From: Dama dama
Lineage: Eukaryota > Chordata > Mammalia > Artiodactyla > Cervidae
DNA length: 64,000 bases
Reading direction: 5' to 3'
Assembly: GCF_033118175.1 (NCBI RefSeq)
Contig: NC_083698.1
Location: 50,323,501 to 50,387,500 of the forward strand
The notes beneath the pieces were generated by a model that was not told where the DNA came from, made no database searches, and saw nothing but the letters and a program-made list of their open reading frames with translations. The translations under genes and the position numbers were made by a program. Below, piece after piece: positions 22,615 through 34,690 of this stretch (position 1 is its first letter; the number at the start of each line of letters is the position of its first letter).

Positions 22615-25280
22615 TTTAGTCTTCAGCAAATTCTAAAAACAAATTATTTTTATCCACTGCACACTATCCACTCCCTTGGCTGTCTCAAAGCTCCAAATGA
22701 CTGAGCTCTTATTGGGCAAGATGGAAACATATTTTAGTCTTTATTTTCCAGGTGATCCCAATGTCTCACTTTAGACATGTTTTCTAACAATATTCCTACA
22801 GTTAAATGCGTTTCTATCCCAATCTATCATTATGGCCTATGTGAAAGAAAAATGTTTTAAATTTCCTATTTTCTTGACAGCTGAGTGAGGCTTTCCATGT
22901 GCAAACTAATTAAATCAATGCAGTATTAAAAACATATTTGAGTGTGAATTTCACCAGTGATAGAAAAGTGTCCTATCATCAACAGAAGGAATGGCATTCA
23001 AATTATTTCTTAGTATCCACGTAGCATTTCAAGCTGTGCAAAATACCTGTACAAACACACTAGTGGGACTCAGAAATATTCTACTTAGTGGAACAGGTGG
23101 TTCAAAGATTGTGGGAATTAATATGGGTAACAAAAACAAGAACCAGAATGAGTTTGACTCAAATCTAGTTGGGCTGAATTTTCATACCCTTGTAAAAGAC
23201 TTAATTAATGCATAGGAGTCTTACTGTTGATTGCTAATTATAAAAAAAATCAGCTTTGTACAAGTGATTGGAGTTAAGGTAAAATATTCACAAGCTAGGT
23301 TTACAGGCTTAGGGAAGAACTTAAACTTTTTAGTAAGTGTTTTGGACTGCAAATGATGGTTACATTTTCTTTATTCTTGATATGTACAAATATTATTTTA
23401 TAACTGATTTCCCTTCCTTGACCCTTGATGCATACAACTTAACCTATCATAAAGCAACTTATTTCCTCAGGGCAAAAAAAATGGTGGCCATTTATGGCTG
23501 TTTCACACATGTAAGTATTGAATGAAATGTTTAATAATGTGATTAATTTTGCTTATGAGAATTTCAGATTTTGGAAGAAAACAAAGCAATACTAATTGGA
23601 TCCTTGAGTCACTAATTGTATCATATTGGAATAAGCCCTACTCTTAGATTGTGATGGTTAAGGATTCTACAATCCTAATGATGGATTCTATAATCCATCA
23701 TGTCTATAAGCTACTAGCCTCTGTGTGGTCATAAAAATTTGGCTGAATACTACTTTTTTAGTAGGCAAAGTGACATGAAAAAAATATGTACCATCAGGTG
23801 CTCGTCCCTTAACAGGATTCTCTGATGCACAAATCACTATATTAGAATGATGCAATGGGGAATAAGGACAATGAATCAGGTCATAAATTGAGTATAACAC
23901 TAATTATATTTACTATGAAGTGACATATATACATTTGGTGGCCATAATGGTGAACAAATTTTCAAAGCCCAAGGTGAGAAATGCATTGCAACTTCTCTCT
24001 TTATAAAAACTCAATGGTCTGCTAAGTCTGAGTCTCATATCAAATTCTATATATCTACCTGTGTTTTTAACATGGAAACTCAGTTCCTAAAGGAAAGGTT
24101 ATTATCATTATTAAGTTTTATAACAAAATTAGTATGTACCAGTACCTATTTAATAACGAAGACATCATGAATGTCAGACTTCACACACCTTGCAGAGTGC
24201 TAATAACTCCTAAAGTGTATCCTTGTTTCAAATTGAAGTCAGTATTGGAAATTTTATATTATCTGCTCTTGCTGAAAGTATTAAAAATACTTCTGTAATA
24301 GCTAAGCTAAAAAAGAAAATTGTGTCTTTTTACAACTTTGCCTTATTTTTGGTTCAATTTCAAAGCTCGTAATAGTTAAGCATATGACATTAGCATTGAC
24401 CTGAATTAAGCAAGAGGATCATTTTAACCATATATGTTTTATGTTGCCTTCAGGATGAAGTAAACATTTATGTTTGCCTCTTATTTGTAAGTTTATAAGG
24501 TACATGTGTTTTAGATACATTATTAGCTACATCAAAATTCTTTTTTCATATTTCTTTTAGTTTTGGAATTGCATGGATATAAAATATGCATTTATTCAGA
24601 AACCAAACAAAAACTTTAGTAATTTCTGCATTACAGTGACCCTAATTCAAGTCCAGTGATAGACTGAAAGAGGTTGTTTCTTTTTCTATTATATATTTAA
24701 ATTAAAAATAGAAAGATGTAGTTTCTACTAATGAGTTTTGTAGGGCTTTTTTAATATGATGTCCCTTAGGAGGTTTCCTCACTCGGTATGAAGGCTCCTA
24801 AGAGGTGCTTGTGCACCTGATTAATTCATAAATGGCACTGAGGGCTGCACATTTGCCCAATCCTAGTTAAATCGTAGTAGGCAGAGATTCCTCTGTAGGA
24901 TGCCTTGCAAATTGTGATGCTCTTATTATACACCTAATTACAGCATTCTATACCAGTTTGATTCTTTCCATAAATTCTTGTAAATGTGATGTCCATTTTA
25001 GAAATTAGAGATTGAATTTCATTAAAATGACTTCAATCCATGTGATTGAGAGAAAACAATGCCTTGCCACTTCCTGCAAATTGCTCTGAAATTCTATAAA
25101 GAATATATACGTAAAACATGGAGAAATTAAAATACGGTGCTTTATAAAAATAAATTCTGTATTATAAATAATAATTAAGCATATACTATGGGGTTTCAAG
25201 AAAGAGAACATGAAAAACACCTGAAAGGATAGATATAGTTGTTTTGGAGTAAGTAACCAATTAAAGAATTTTGTGCTTTA
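22615..25280. other. Mostly unique sequence; conserved-looking stretch at 24720-25060
   Basis: No gene or ruminant repeat seen over 2.6 kb. Frames at 22991-23215 and 23337-23525 are unassigned. At 24720-25060 the sequence has no repeat similarity and several homeodomain-type TAATT cores ('ctgattaattcataaatggc', 'cacctaattacagcattcta'), suggesting possible conserved regulatory DNA; not testable here. Confidence 0.4.
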
Positions 25281-25284
25281 AGAT

Positions 25285-25415
25285 ATAGTTCTTAACACCT
25301 CTGTGCCTCAGTGCCTTGTGGGGAGTAGCAATCCAACCTATCTTATTGACTGTGATAATTGATTGAGCTAATCTATGTAAAGTGCTTAGACCAGTGACTG
25401 AAACATAGTAATTTC
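25285..25415 (+). mobile_element. MIR SINE, 3' half
   Basis: 'cttaacacctctgtgcctca', 'aatctatgtaaagtgcttag' then 'accagtgactgaaacatagt' match the MIR end (aacctctctgtgcctcag, taaagcgcttagaacagtgcctggcacatagt). Confidence 0.8.
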
Positions 25416-25449
25416 TGTGCGAACCCTTGTACAGAACCTTTTTGCTGAA

Positions 25450-25969
25450 GCTCTTGTTGTTCAGTTGGTCAGTCATGTTCAGCTCTTTGCAACCCCATGA
25501 ACTGCAGCATGCCAGGCTTCTCTGTCCTGCACAAACTCTCAGAGCTTGCTCAAACTCAAGTCCATTGAGTCAGTGATGCCATCCAACCATCTCGTCCTCT
25601 GTTGCCCCCTTCTCCTCTTGCCCTCAATCTTTCTCAGCATCAGGGTCTTTTCAAATGAGTCAGCTCTTCGCATCAGGTGGCCAAAATATTGGAGTTTCAA
25701 CTTCAACATCAGTCCTTCCAATGAATATTCAGGATTGATTTCCTTTAAGATTGACTGGTTTGGCTTCTTGCAGTCCAAGAAACTCTCAAGAGTCGTCTCC
25801 AACACCACAGTTCAAAAGTATCAATTCTTTAGTGCTCAGCCTTCTCTGTGGTCCAACTCTCACATCCATACATGACTACTGGAAAGACCATAGCTTTGAC
25901 TAGATAGACCTTTGTCAGCAAAGTAATGTCTCTGCTTTTTAATATGCTGTCTAGGTTTGTCATAGCTCT
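25450..25969 (-). mobile_element. BovB LINE 3' end, antisense
   Basis: Complement from 'gttgttcagttggtcagtca' to 'ttaatatgctgtctaggttt'. The hexamer 'agctct' at 25449-25454 and 25964-25969 may be the target-site duplication. More diverged than the copy at 21.9 kb: the minus-strand C-terminal frame (25808-25539) is open for 89 codons. Confidence 0.92.
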
Positions 25970-26130
25970 ACTCAATCTAATTCTTGCCTGAAATGCACTA
26001 TTTTCTACTATAATGCTTTAGTCAAAACTGATATTTCCGCTACCACTCCTCCTATCCTCAGACATTGCTTCTTTTTGATGTTATTCTGGTTGAGATGAGA
26101 GGAGTTTCCCCTTTACAATTAGAGAGGTGG

Positions 26131-26164
26131 ATTAGACTAGATGGATACAATTAGACTAGATGGA
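26131..26164. repeat. Short tandem duplication, 19-bp period
   Basis: 'attagactagatgga' occurs at 26131-26145 and again at 26150-26164. Confidence 0.85.
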
Positions 26165-26321
26165 TTTCATTAAACGTAAATTTGATCAGGTAGAACTTTT
26201 TGTTTCTAGATTTTTAGCTGAAAGAAGTGGCCCAGAGTATAAATACCATGTAACTAAAACTATTTCTTTTCCAATACGCCTGTTATAATTTCTCTGTTTC
26301 CTGAAGCCTTAGTGAGAGCTT

Positions 26322-26532
26322 ATGCTCAGCCGCTCAGTCATGTCTGACTCTCTGTGACCCTGTGGACCGCAGCCTGTCAGCCTCCTCTGTTCATGGGATT
26401 CTCCAGGCAGGAATACTGGACTGGGTTGCCTCTCCTCCAGGGGATCTTCCTGACCCAGGGATCAAACCCGTGTCCCCTGGGTCTCCTGCACTGCAGGTGG
26501 ATTCATTACCCACTGAGCCATCTGGGAAGCCC
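26322..26532 (-). mobile_element. Bov-tA SINE, antisense, full length
   Basis: From 'gctcagccgctcagtcatgt' through 'gatcttcctgacccagggat' and 'ctgcactgcaggtggattca' to the complement of the head 'gagccatctgggaagccc'. A small duplication 'gtgtcccctgggtctcctgc' extends the middle. Confidence 0.94.
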
Positions 26533-27860
26533 ATTACATGAAGCAACAGTATTTTACTAAGACACAGCCTATATTATGGTATCTAAGGTGAATGTCCAAG
26601 TAGCTTCTGAATCCCATCCTTGTTTCTGGGAATACACAAGTTCTATCTTCCTAAGTTAGGGACCATTCTACTGACTGACTCTATCATTTAACTCAGTCAG
26701 GTTTATTCTTGTTATTTATCTGCTCTTGTGATGTACATATTAAGTCTAGAAACTATCTGAACGTTTATCTAAATCTGGGGATTACTCCTTCAATATGGTC
26801 CTTTCCTTTTATTCAGGAGCTAGAAGATATCAATTACATTATATTAAAGAAAGGAAAGGAGTGTGCATATTATAAATGTTTTAAATGAAACATAAAGAAA
26901 CTGAAGCACAAAGGAGTTTAAGCTTATTGCAAATTTGACAACTAATTAATGTTGTGAGTAGAGCACATGGTTTGTGATTCACAGATATTTTTCTTCCATT
27001 CTCCATTTTATCATAAAGCACAAGAAACAAGAAAATAGGAATTATGAAAAGGCAAAAATATAAATGTGAAAATATACTGTGAATGTCAGTTTAACACTCC
27101 ATTCTTTTAATTCAGCAATCACACAGTCCCCCAGAATGTGAAACTCTTTTATGACCTTTCCACCTGATACAGCTGAATTGTTTCAAATCAGCTAAGAAAA
27201 GCCTAGACATACTGTGCTGACTTGTGTGGTCTAACGGGTTGTAACAGAAAATGTTCTTTCCCCTAGATAAAGATGTCCTAAGTTTTAATAATATAAGACA
27301 TTTCACTTATAAAATTATCCAGTGTATAAAAAATGATTATCAACATTTAAAAACTCTGGATGTGTGCCATTTGACCATCTTTTGTTTTATTTCACATTGT
27401 AGACCAAAGCATAGAGAAACTTGATCACTTAGTAAAGCTGTTCTGACCCCAGTCAAAATAAGGTAAAGAATTAAATGGTAACATGTGTTGGTAGGATAAA
27501 GTTTCCATTAAGGTTGAATTAAAACGAACATACTCTGATCTCTTACTGGATAAAGAAGTGCATTTTATTTAGAATAAATAGCATACCTGAGATCCTGGTC
27601 CCTTAACGTGGGTGACTCACTGTGTATATGGTAGCGGTGGTGGTCATATTTGTGTGGAGACAGATTGAAGATGAATTTAAGTATACTTTGTAAAATGGAA
27701 AAGAGAAGTTGTCACTGTTGCTATAATTAACTATAATAGAATGGTATTTTGCTCAGCATTAGCCTGTTATCCAACACTAGCCTGACTGATACTCAGATTT
27801 TGCATATATGGAATAAATAGAATGAAGAGGTTTAGCTTCTCAAACGAATCTAAACAAGTA
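26533..27860. other. Unassigned AT-rich sequence
   Basis: No gene or clear repeat recognised. The minus frame at 27112-27306 is unassigned. Confidence 0.5.
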
Positions 27861-27871
27861 AAGTTATATAT

Positions 27872-28080
27872 GGGGCTTCCCTTGTAGCTCAGTCAGCAAA
27901 GAATCTGCCTGCAGTGCAGAAGACCCGGGTTCTATCCCTTGGTTGGGAAGATCTCCTGGACAAGGAAATGGCAACCCACTCCAGTATCCTTGCTTGGAAA
28001 ATCTTATGGACAGAGGAGCCTGGTGGGCTGCAGTCCACGGGGTTGCAAAGAGTCAGGCACGACTGAGCGACTAACACAAT
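27872..28080 (+). mobile_element. Bov-tA SINE, full length with target-site duplication
   Basis: Starts 'ggggcttcccttgtagctca', has a B-box-like 'gggttctatccc', and ends 'gagcgactaacac'. The 10-bp duplication 'agttatatat' is perfect at 27862-27871 and 28081-28090. Low divergence suggests a relatively recent insertion. Confidence 0.97.
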
Positions 28081-28121
28081 AGTTATATATACTTGACATT
28101 AGTCAAACATCACACAATAAG

Positions 28122-28684
28122 GTTCAGTTCAGTTCAGTTCAGTTCAGTTGCTCAGTCGTGTTGCTGAGCAGTTCAGTTGCTCAGTCGTGTCCGACTCTTT
28201 GCGACCCCATGAATCGCAGCACGCCAGGCCTCCCTGTCCATCACAAACTCCCGGAGTTTACTCAAACTCATGTCCATTGAGTTGGTGATGCCATCCAACC
28301 ACCTCATCCTCTGTCGTCCCCTTCTTCTCCTGCCCCCAATCCCTCCCAGCATCAGGGTCTTTGCAAATGAGTCAGCTCTTCGCATCAGGTGGCCAAAATA
28401 TTGGAGTTTCTCAGCTTCAACATCAGGCCTTCCAATGAACACCCAGGACTGATCTCCTTTAGGATGGACTAGTTGGACCTCCTTGCAGTCCAAGGGACTC
28501 TCAAGATTCTTCTCCAACACCACAGTTCAAAAGCATCAATTTTTCAGCACTCAGCTTTCTTCACAGTCCAACTCTCACATCCATACATGACCACTGGAAA
28601 AACCATAGTCTTGACTAGACGGACCTTTGTTGACAAAGTAATGTCTCTGCTTTTTAATATGCTATCTAGGTTGGTCATAACAGT
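28122..28684 (-). mobile_element. BovB LINE 3' end with intact C-terminal frame and expanded terminal repeat
   Basis: Begins with five or so GTTCA units (28122-28148), the complement of the BovB terminal repeat. A small terminal duplication follows: 'ttcagttgctcagtcgtg' occurs at 28142-28159 and 28172-28189. The minus-strand frame 28523-28173 is open for 116 codons and ends as in the copy at 21.9 kb. 'taaggtt' at 28118-28124 and 28684-28690 fits a short target-site duplication. This is one of the least diverged BovB pieces here. Confidence 0.95.
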
Positions 28685-29103
28685 AAGGTTACCATACCCT
28701 AATCCTAAATATTACTTCTGAATTTTGTTTCTAGTTGTCATATTGCCTTTATAAAAGCCTCAGGATATTCCTCTTGAGATTTTAACTACATCCATGTATG
28801 AGTACCCCATACTGAAAGTTAAAAACATAGGATTTTTCCTTTTTTTTTTTTTTTTTTTTAGTGGATGGTTGGCAGAAGGAAGGGGTGATTGAGATTCTAA
28901 TGAATCACCAAAGCATGCATTAAAAAACATCTATGATGTTATATAAAAGTCATTCTTAAATCTGGAATAAAGATATACTAAAAATGAGCTTTTGATTTAT
29001 TAAAGCTTTTATTGGGCCTCGAATTTCTTTTAGAAATTAAAGTAGATTTTCTATTGGCATTTGAATGTATGAGTTAAATACTGTATATTATCAATTAACT
29101 TTA
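28685..29103. other. Unassigned sequence with a T20 run
   Basis: A T-run fills 28840-28859. Otherwise AT-rich with no recognised element. Confidence 0.5.
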
Positions 29104-29600
29104 CCTGTTCTTTTTTCTTTTTTTAAATTTCTTTTTACTTTTTTTTGTCTTGGCCTTAGCTAGCCATGAAACATCTCTTGGATTCAATAAGGTACATGGG
29201 AGAACACAGTAAAGGTTCCAGATCCCCCTTATGGGGTAGGGAAGGGCCACAGAAGAACCTGACCATTCACCAAGGACCTTGATGTGATTTCAGATTAGAA
29301 TTTAATGAAAAGGGAATTCATGGCCCTGGTAACTGGGGGCATGGATGCAGTAGGATATGGTACCAAAGGTGAATGCATCTGTGGAAATTATACGACTTGG
29401 AGCAGATAGGATGATGGTGTTGAACAAGTTAACCTCTCCCAACCTTCCTGAATTTGGACCAGTCATAGAGAGATGAGATAACATGGGAAAAGGCACTATA
29501 ATCTTGAAATGGCAAATCTAAACTGATAGTGACTGAGTGTACCTTACAATGCAGGATTATGTAAAAATGGAGGGCCATTAGCTAAGATAAATTATAGAGA
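29104..29600 (-). other. Unassigned possible retroposed sequence, antisense
   Basis: A T-rich edge (about 29110-29147) precedes about 450 bases of more complex, less AT-rich sequence, the arrangement expected for a minus-strand retroposed copy with a decayed poly(A). A minus-strand frame (29496-29302, 64 codons) ends inside it. I recognise neither a protein nor a repeat family; an old LTR or LINE piece is equally possible. Confidence 0.3.
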
Positions 29601-30701
29601 AAAAATGATTTTGCACATCTGAATTTGTGTTTATAAAATCATACCTTGTTTCTGGTATAAAAATTTAAAGAAATTATTCAAGAATGCTGTCACACTCAAA
29701 ATGTCTTAGCTTAGGTTTTAGATTTAACGTGGGAGAATAATATTATCCTGTCTGAAAACATCATTTGTTCAAGAAAATTAAAACAAATTATTTTTTGTTT
29801 ATTGTCCAGCTTCAGGATTTTGATCTAAGCAATACTTCTAAGTAAGTCAAAAGCAAAGATTCAGATAAGGCCTTGCAATCTGAAGTCACACAAATTAATT
29901 ACAAGGGGCTGACTGAAACTTGGGCTTAACAGAGTGTCTCGCAACAGTAAACAGGGAATAAATGGTATGATTGTCCTTATCATTGTTATTACTTCTTGCC
30001 CGTAGCCAGTTTAGGAGGGAAGCAGTGCATTCAAGGCAAGCCTTCTTGATCTTACCTATAACTACCTCCATGATAGTGTTGTAAATGTTGGAAACAGAAA
30101 TTGAGAAAAAAAACTTGAACTTGCCGAAAGATTTCTTACAGTGGAGTTTTTGACTCCTATAATTGCTGATCTGAAAACCATAGCATGGTTCTTATACAGT
30201 AGTGGTGAGGGAGAGAAGGGGCCGTTCATGGACACATGTATTTGAATTAGTCTTCAATTATGTCAGTCCTAAGGTGTCTTGATTTTACCGGTGATAAAGC
30301 CCACCTATTGCTTCTATTTACAATGATGGTTAAAGATTGTTAGCATTAAAGTAACTCTTAATTAAAGTAAATCTTAAGGACAGGAGGATTATAGTAGTAC
30401 CCCGTTCCTTCCTAACTGAGTTTCTGACTATACCAATTAGTATTTATACTAGCGTGTCTATGGTGGTTTAACACCCTAAATGTGATGTAATAATTCTACT
30501 GAATTTTAGACTGAATGCTACCATAAAGATCTACTATATTAAAAATATTTGCATACCGCATTCTCCTATCTGAAAATTTATGAATTTTAATAAAGTTGCT
30601 TAGATTTTATGGCCCACAGCTATAATTGTTCATAATCCAGGAATACCATTTAAAGGCAACTGAAATTGTATGAAACACTTACCAGAATTATGTCTTCAGC
30701 T
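29601..30701. other. Unassigned sequence
   Basis: No gene, RNA or clear repeat seen over 1.1 kb. Confidence 0.5.
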
Positions 30702-30716
30702 TTCCCATTACTTTTT

Positions 30717-31044
30717 TGGTAAATATTGGTATCAGATTTTCTTTTTAAAAGTTTATTTATTTGTTTATTTTTGGCTGTGCTGGTCTCCATTGCTCGGGCT
30801 CTTCTGTAGGTGTGGCTAGCAGGGGCTACTCTCTAGTTGTGGTGATCAGGTTTCTCGTTACAGTGGCTTCTCTTGTTGCAGAGAACAGGAGTTGTGATTC
30901 CCGGGCTCTGGAGCACAGACCCAATAGTTGTGATGCATAGACTTGGTTGCTCTGCTGCATGTGGGATCTTCCTGGCCCAGGGATTGAACCCATGCCTCCT
31001 GCGTTGGCAGGTGAATTCTTTATCACTGAGCCTCCAGGAAAGGC
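30717..31044 (-). mobile_element. CHR-type SINE (tRNA-Glu-derived, cetartiodactyl), antisense, with perfect target-site duplication
   Basis: Complement of a CHR SINE: the A-rich tail complement and 'tttatttttggctgtgctgg', then 'ggctcttctgtaggtgtggc', 'gatcttcctggcccagggat' then 'tgaaccc', ending with the complement of the tRNA head 'actgagcctccaggaaagg'. The 14-bp 'tcccattacttttt' is duplicated exactly at 30702-30715 and 31045-31058. CHR SINEs are older than Bov-tA and shared with whales and hippos. Confidence 0.88.
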
Positions 31045-31058
31045 TCCCATTACTTTTT

Positions 31059-31698
31059 ATATGTTGATTATTAATTTCTACAGAGTAAATGAAAGATTAC
31101 TTATTTAAAATGAAAGCTAATACTTAGCTTTGTAAATATGTTTGTGATCTAGCTTGTGTAAAAATGTACCTTCATGATAGCTTAAGATTTATCAATATAC
31201 AAATAGCCTTGGAGTAATATGTACTTTGGTGCAGCCACTCCAACTATTAAATAGCTGTCTTTTTTTATGAGAGAAGACAACAACAATAGCAAAAAGACTA
31301 CTATTTAATTGTAATGAATGAATAATAAATAGCAACAATAGGCTCCAAATAAAAATGTACATCTAGTTTCATGTAATAAAAGTAGCAACTTCATACATTA
31401 GAAAACTAGAATGGAAAATGAGGTTTTAGAAATTTATTTTAGAGCATTTTCTAAGTTGAATAATTCCAGAAATCTCCCCTCACTGTTCTTTTCCTTCCAT
31501 AGTAAACACATTACTAACTGATCTTTTAAATTTTTTTGTTTGTTTTTTTCTATTCAGTTGAACACAGCATTATCGTTGGGTATACAGAAGTCAACGAGAG
31601 GCATTAGTTTTCCTAAAGAATTTCACAATTAGAAAGATTATTTTTTTGCTCTTTTATATATGTTCCAAATGTACCAAAAATAATTTAAGGCAGCCTTT
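31059..31698. other. Unassigned AT-rich sequence
   Basis: No gene or clear repeat recognised. Confidence 0.5.
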
Positions 31699-31900
31699 GG
31701 GCTTTCCTGGTGGGTCAGATGGTAAAGAATCTGTCTGCAATGCAGGAGACTGTGGGTTTGATCCATGGGTGGGGAAGATTCCCTGGAGAAAGGGATGGCA
31801 AACCACTCCAGTATTCTTGCCTGGAGAGTTTCAAGGCGCCTGGGGGAGCTACAGTCCATGGGGTTGCAAAGAGTCGAATACAGTTGAGTGACTAACACAC
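31699..31900 (+). mobile_element. Bov-tA SINE
   Basis: Head 'gggctttcctggtgggtcag', B-box-like 'gggtttgatcca', middle 'ccactccagtattcttgcct' and end 'gagtgactaacacac'. Both the plus (31646-31895) and minus (31898-31638) frames here come from the SINE. Confidence 0.95.
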
Positions 31901-32160
31901 TTAAAAATACATTGTAAGTATAACATGAGTAAAAAACAGGTAAGATTGGTGAAAGGAAGAATGGAAAAGAGTAGGGAAATAAAATGTAATTAGAAATAAG
32001 ATCTGTATAATTAGAAATAAGATCTTTAAATGCTTGTAGTGAGTCATATGTAAAGTGATAAAATGCAAGGCGTGATTAAGTATAACAATTAAAAAGTACA
32101 AAATAGTGCTGTAACAGAAAGAGTATGGATATATAATTAGCTTATTTTTTGAGTACTACT

Positions 32161-32370
32161 TGCTGTGCTTGGGTGTGTTCAACTGTTTGGAACCCCATGG
32201 ACCGCAGCCCGCCAGGCTCCTCTGTCCGTGGGATTTTCCTGGGAAGAATACTGGAGTGGGTTGTCATTTCCTTCTCCAGGGGATCTTCCCAACCCAGGGA
32301 TCTAACCCCAGTCTCTTGCATCTCCTACACTGCAGACAGATTCTTTACCGCTGAATCATCAGAGAAGCCC
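32161..32370 (-). mobile_element. Bov-tA SINE, antisense
   Basis: From the diverged 3' end complement 'gggtgtgttcaactgtttgg' through 'gatcttcccaacccagggat' to the head complement 'gaatcatcagagaagccc'. Confidence 0.94.
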
Positions 32371-32860
32371 AGGATTATCACCGTTTTTTGTTTTTTTGTT
32401 TAAAAGAAGAAGTGGTATCTGACCTCACTTTTGAAGAAACAAGAGAAAAAGTAGACACATAGAGGGTGGAATAATACCTGCAAAGTTGAGTAGGCATGAG
32501 TCAAACTGGTTGGTATAGAACACAGTACTAGTGTATTTTGGAAATCAAATGCTGCATTAGAAAGTAAAAGAGAGGACATGTAGGCTCATGGTGGGTATGG
32601 AACTGGCCAGATCTACAGTGCATAACTTTTTGCACTAAAAAAGTGTGGATAAAGAAGAACCTCCATGACCCAGGCTTGAAATGATGGATCAGTTGAATGG
32701 TTATGAAGAGGTGGGAATTAATTACTGTTATTTTCAAGTTTTTTGGCAGGGGAAATCAAAGAAAGAAAGAGAGAATAGTGTCATGAACTTCAGGTATTTA
32801 TATCATTGATTTTTGAAGACAGTGTGGTTTCGTCTCTATTTTCACCAACCATTTCTTGCC
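32371..32860. other. Unassigned sequence
   Basis: No gene recognised. Parts such as 'cccaggcttgaaatgatgga' hint at an antisense L2 3'UTR but are too degenerate to call. Confidence 0.4.
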
Positions 32861-32864
32861 CTAC

Positions 32865-33075
32865 CCCAGCACTACCACCGGAATGTTTTGCAGCAAATTC
32901 CAGACATTGTAGAATTTCATCAGTAAATAGTTCAGTGGGTATCTCTATAAGGTAAGGACTTATTAGAAACATAACTGGAACACACATAAAACCTTAACAG
33001 TAAACTCTTAAGATTCTCTAGTACCTCGTCAATATTAAAATTTCCCAATTATTCTTCCAAAAATTCTTAGGGATA
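32865..33075 (-). mobile_element. Old L1 3'UTR (L1M type), antisense
   Basis: 'gcagcaaattccagacattg', 'gtatctctataaggtaagga', 'aacataactggaacacacat' and 'gtcaatattaaaatttccca' follow the complement of an L1M 3'UTR in order. Confidence 0.7.
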
Positions 33076-33899
33076 ATATACTAAGGATACCTTTTTTGGC
33101 CTGATTTTATCTGTATATTTTATATACAAGTATTTTTTTTTTTTTTGCTGAACTAATCGAAATACTATTAATATCTGTGCTAAAACATATAGTGTTTCAA
33201 ATGATAATGGCTTATCATGAAAATTTCAGACTATCTAAATTCTGGGACACAGGATTCACTTGTCAACAGCTAAGATGAAGTGAACTAGTACAGAATCAGT
33301 ATCATCTATAGTTTCACAGATAGCGAAAAGGTGGCAGAACATAGCACAACTGAGTTTTCAGAGATGCATGAGCATTATCAAAATTTCATTTTAATTTTCA
33401 AAGATGCATTAGTATTATTAAAAGTTCATTTGATAAATGATTCTTTTTTTTTTTTTTTTTTTTTTACTTTATAGAGAGCCGGAAACTGCTTGAATAGCCT
33501 CACTGTATCTGTTTAAGAAAATAGTTTGGGTAGCTATAGGAAATAGGGTGAAATAGTTACTAAAGTCAGTAAATGCAAAGAAAGCAAAGGAAAACATAAA
33601 GCAGACAAAAATATTTCCAGGACCAAATTTTTAAGTAGTCTGTATTTTGTCATTTGTTAAACCACAATAGGCATACATAGAGCTGAAGTTCAACATGAAT
33701 TTGTTGCTAACATAAATAAAGTTGGAGCACTGTTCTGCAAATCAACCAGACTGGACCATGAACTACAAATTTTATATATATAAAATATATGAGAGAGAGT
33801 GTTAGAGACTAACTGGAAAGTTATAGTTGGACATGAACAAACTACCAAGGGGCAAGAAGGCCTAAGCTGGGAAGAACAGACTAGTTCTTTACATGTCAT
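33076..33899. other. Unassigned sequence with T-runs
   Basis: T-runs at about 33134-33147 and 33444-33465. No gene; the minus frame at 33899-33690 is unassigned. Confidence 0.5.
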
Positions 33900-33996
33900 G
33901 CTGCTGCTGCTGCTGCTGCTAAGTCACTTCAATCGTATCCAACTTTGTGCGACCCCATAGATGGCAGCCCACCAGGTTCCCCTGTCCCTGGGATAT
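33900..33996 (-). mobile_element. Bov-A SINE fragment, antisense
   Basis: A CTG-repeat (33900-33920) followed by 'aagtcacttcaatcgtatcc' and 'ggcagcccaccaggttcccc' then 'tgtccctgggat': the 3' part of the second Bov-A monomer with its AGC tail. It stops after about 97 bases, so it is 5' truncated. Confidence 0.9.
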
Positions 33997-34569
33997 ACAA
34001 TCCTAAATGATAAAATTGAATTCAACATAGGTATTTCAGAAAACTTATTTACTACTTATAATAGTTGTATTAGAATTCCTGGTCTGCCTCATTTGAGCTT
34101 CAGTAGGTCTTCAAGTGTTTCCCTAATTTGTAAGTGAAAGTGCTTATTACATAGTAACATATAGAAAAATAGAACCAAACTGCACATGATACAAAATCAG
34201 AGTCAACATATAGTTTATTTGCAGATGAATATTTTTCAACTAAAATCATTGTACCTACTAACTGGCCAACCATCTTTTCCTATCCTAATCATTCAAAATT
34301 ATTTTTAAATTATTCATTTAAAAGGGAGATTTTTCATGTTAAACAGGTTTGTTGGGCAGAAGTTACTTAGTAATAAAAAATGACCAGTACTGCTTTCGAA
34401 ACCATTCTTCAGAATATATATATACACACAAAGCATTTTTTTAAAAATCGATGGTAGAGTAAAAAGGTATCTTGGCTCATCAGTAACTCTCAAAGTATAT
34501 AAGTCCTATATGACTATAGGGCTTTCATTTTACTTTACAATGGCTGGCAATGCTATACTCAAAGGTACA
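33997..34569. other. Unassigned AT-rich sequence
   Basis: No gene recognised. A short AT/CA tract lies at 34413-34431. Confidence 0.45.
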
Positions 34570-34690
34570 GTTTGTTCCCAACTTAATACATGTAAATCCA
34601 TGGTTGATTCATATCAATGTATGACAAAACCCACTGGAAAAAAATAATAATAATAATAAAAAAAAAAAATTAAAAAAAAAAAAAAAAAAA
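34570..34690 (+). mobile_element. L1 LINE 3' terminus with long A-rich tail
   Basis: 'tccatggttgattcatatca' then 'atgtatgacaaaacccact' is the typical end of ruminant L1 3'UTRs, followed by an AAT-interrupted poly(A) of about 50 bases (34636-34690). The upstream limit is uncertain and may reach about 34500. Confidence 0.75.

Noticed and set aside
33900..33920. CTG/CAG repeat as a possible expansion locus
   Set aside because: It is the AGC tail of a Bov-A SINE, as at 8511-8530 and 11752-11767, not an independent triplet repeat.
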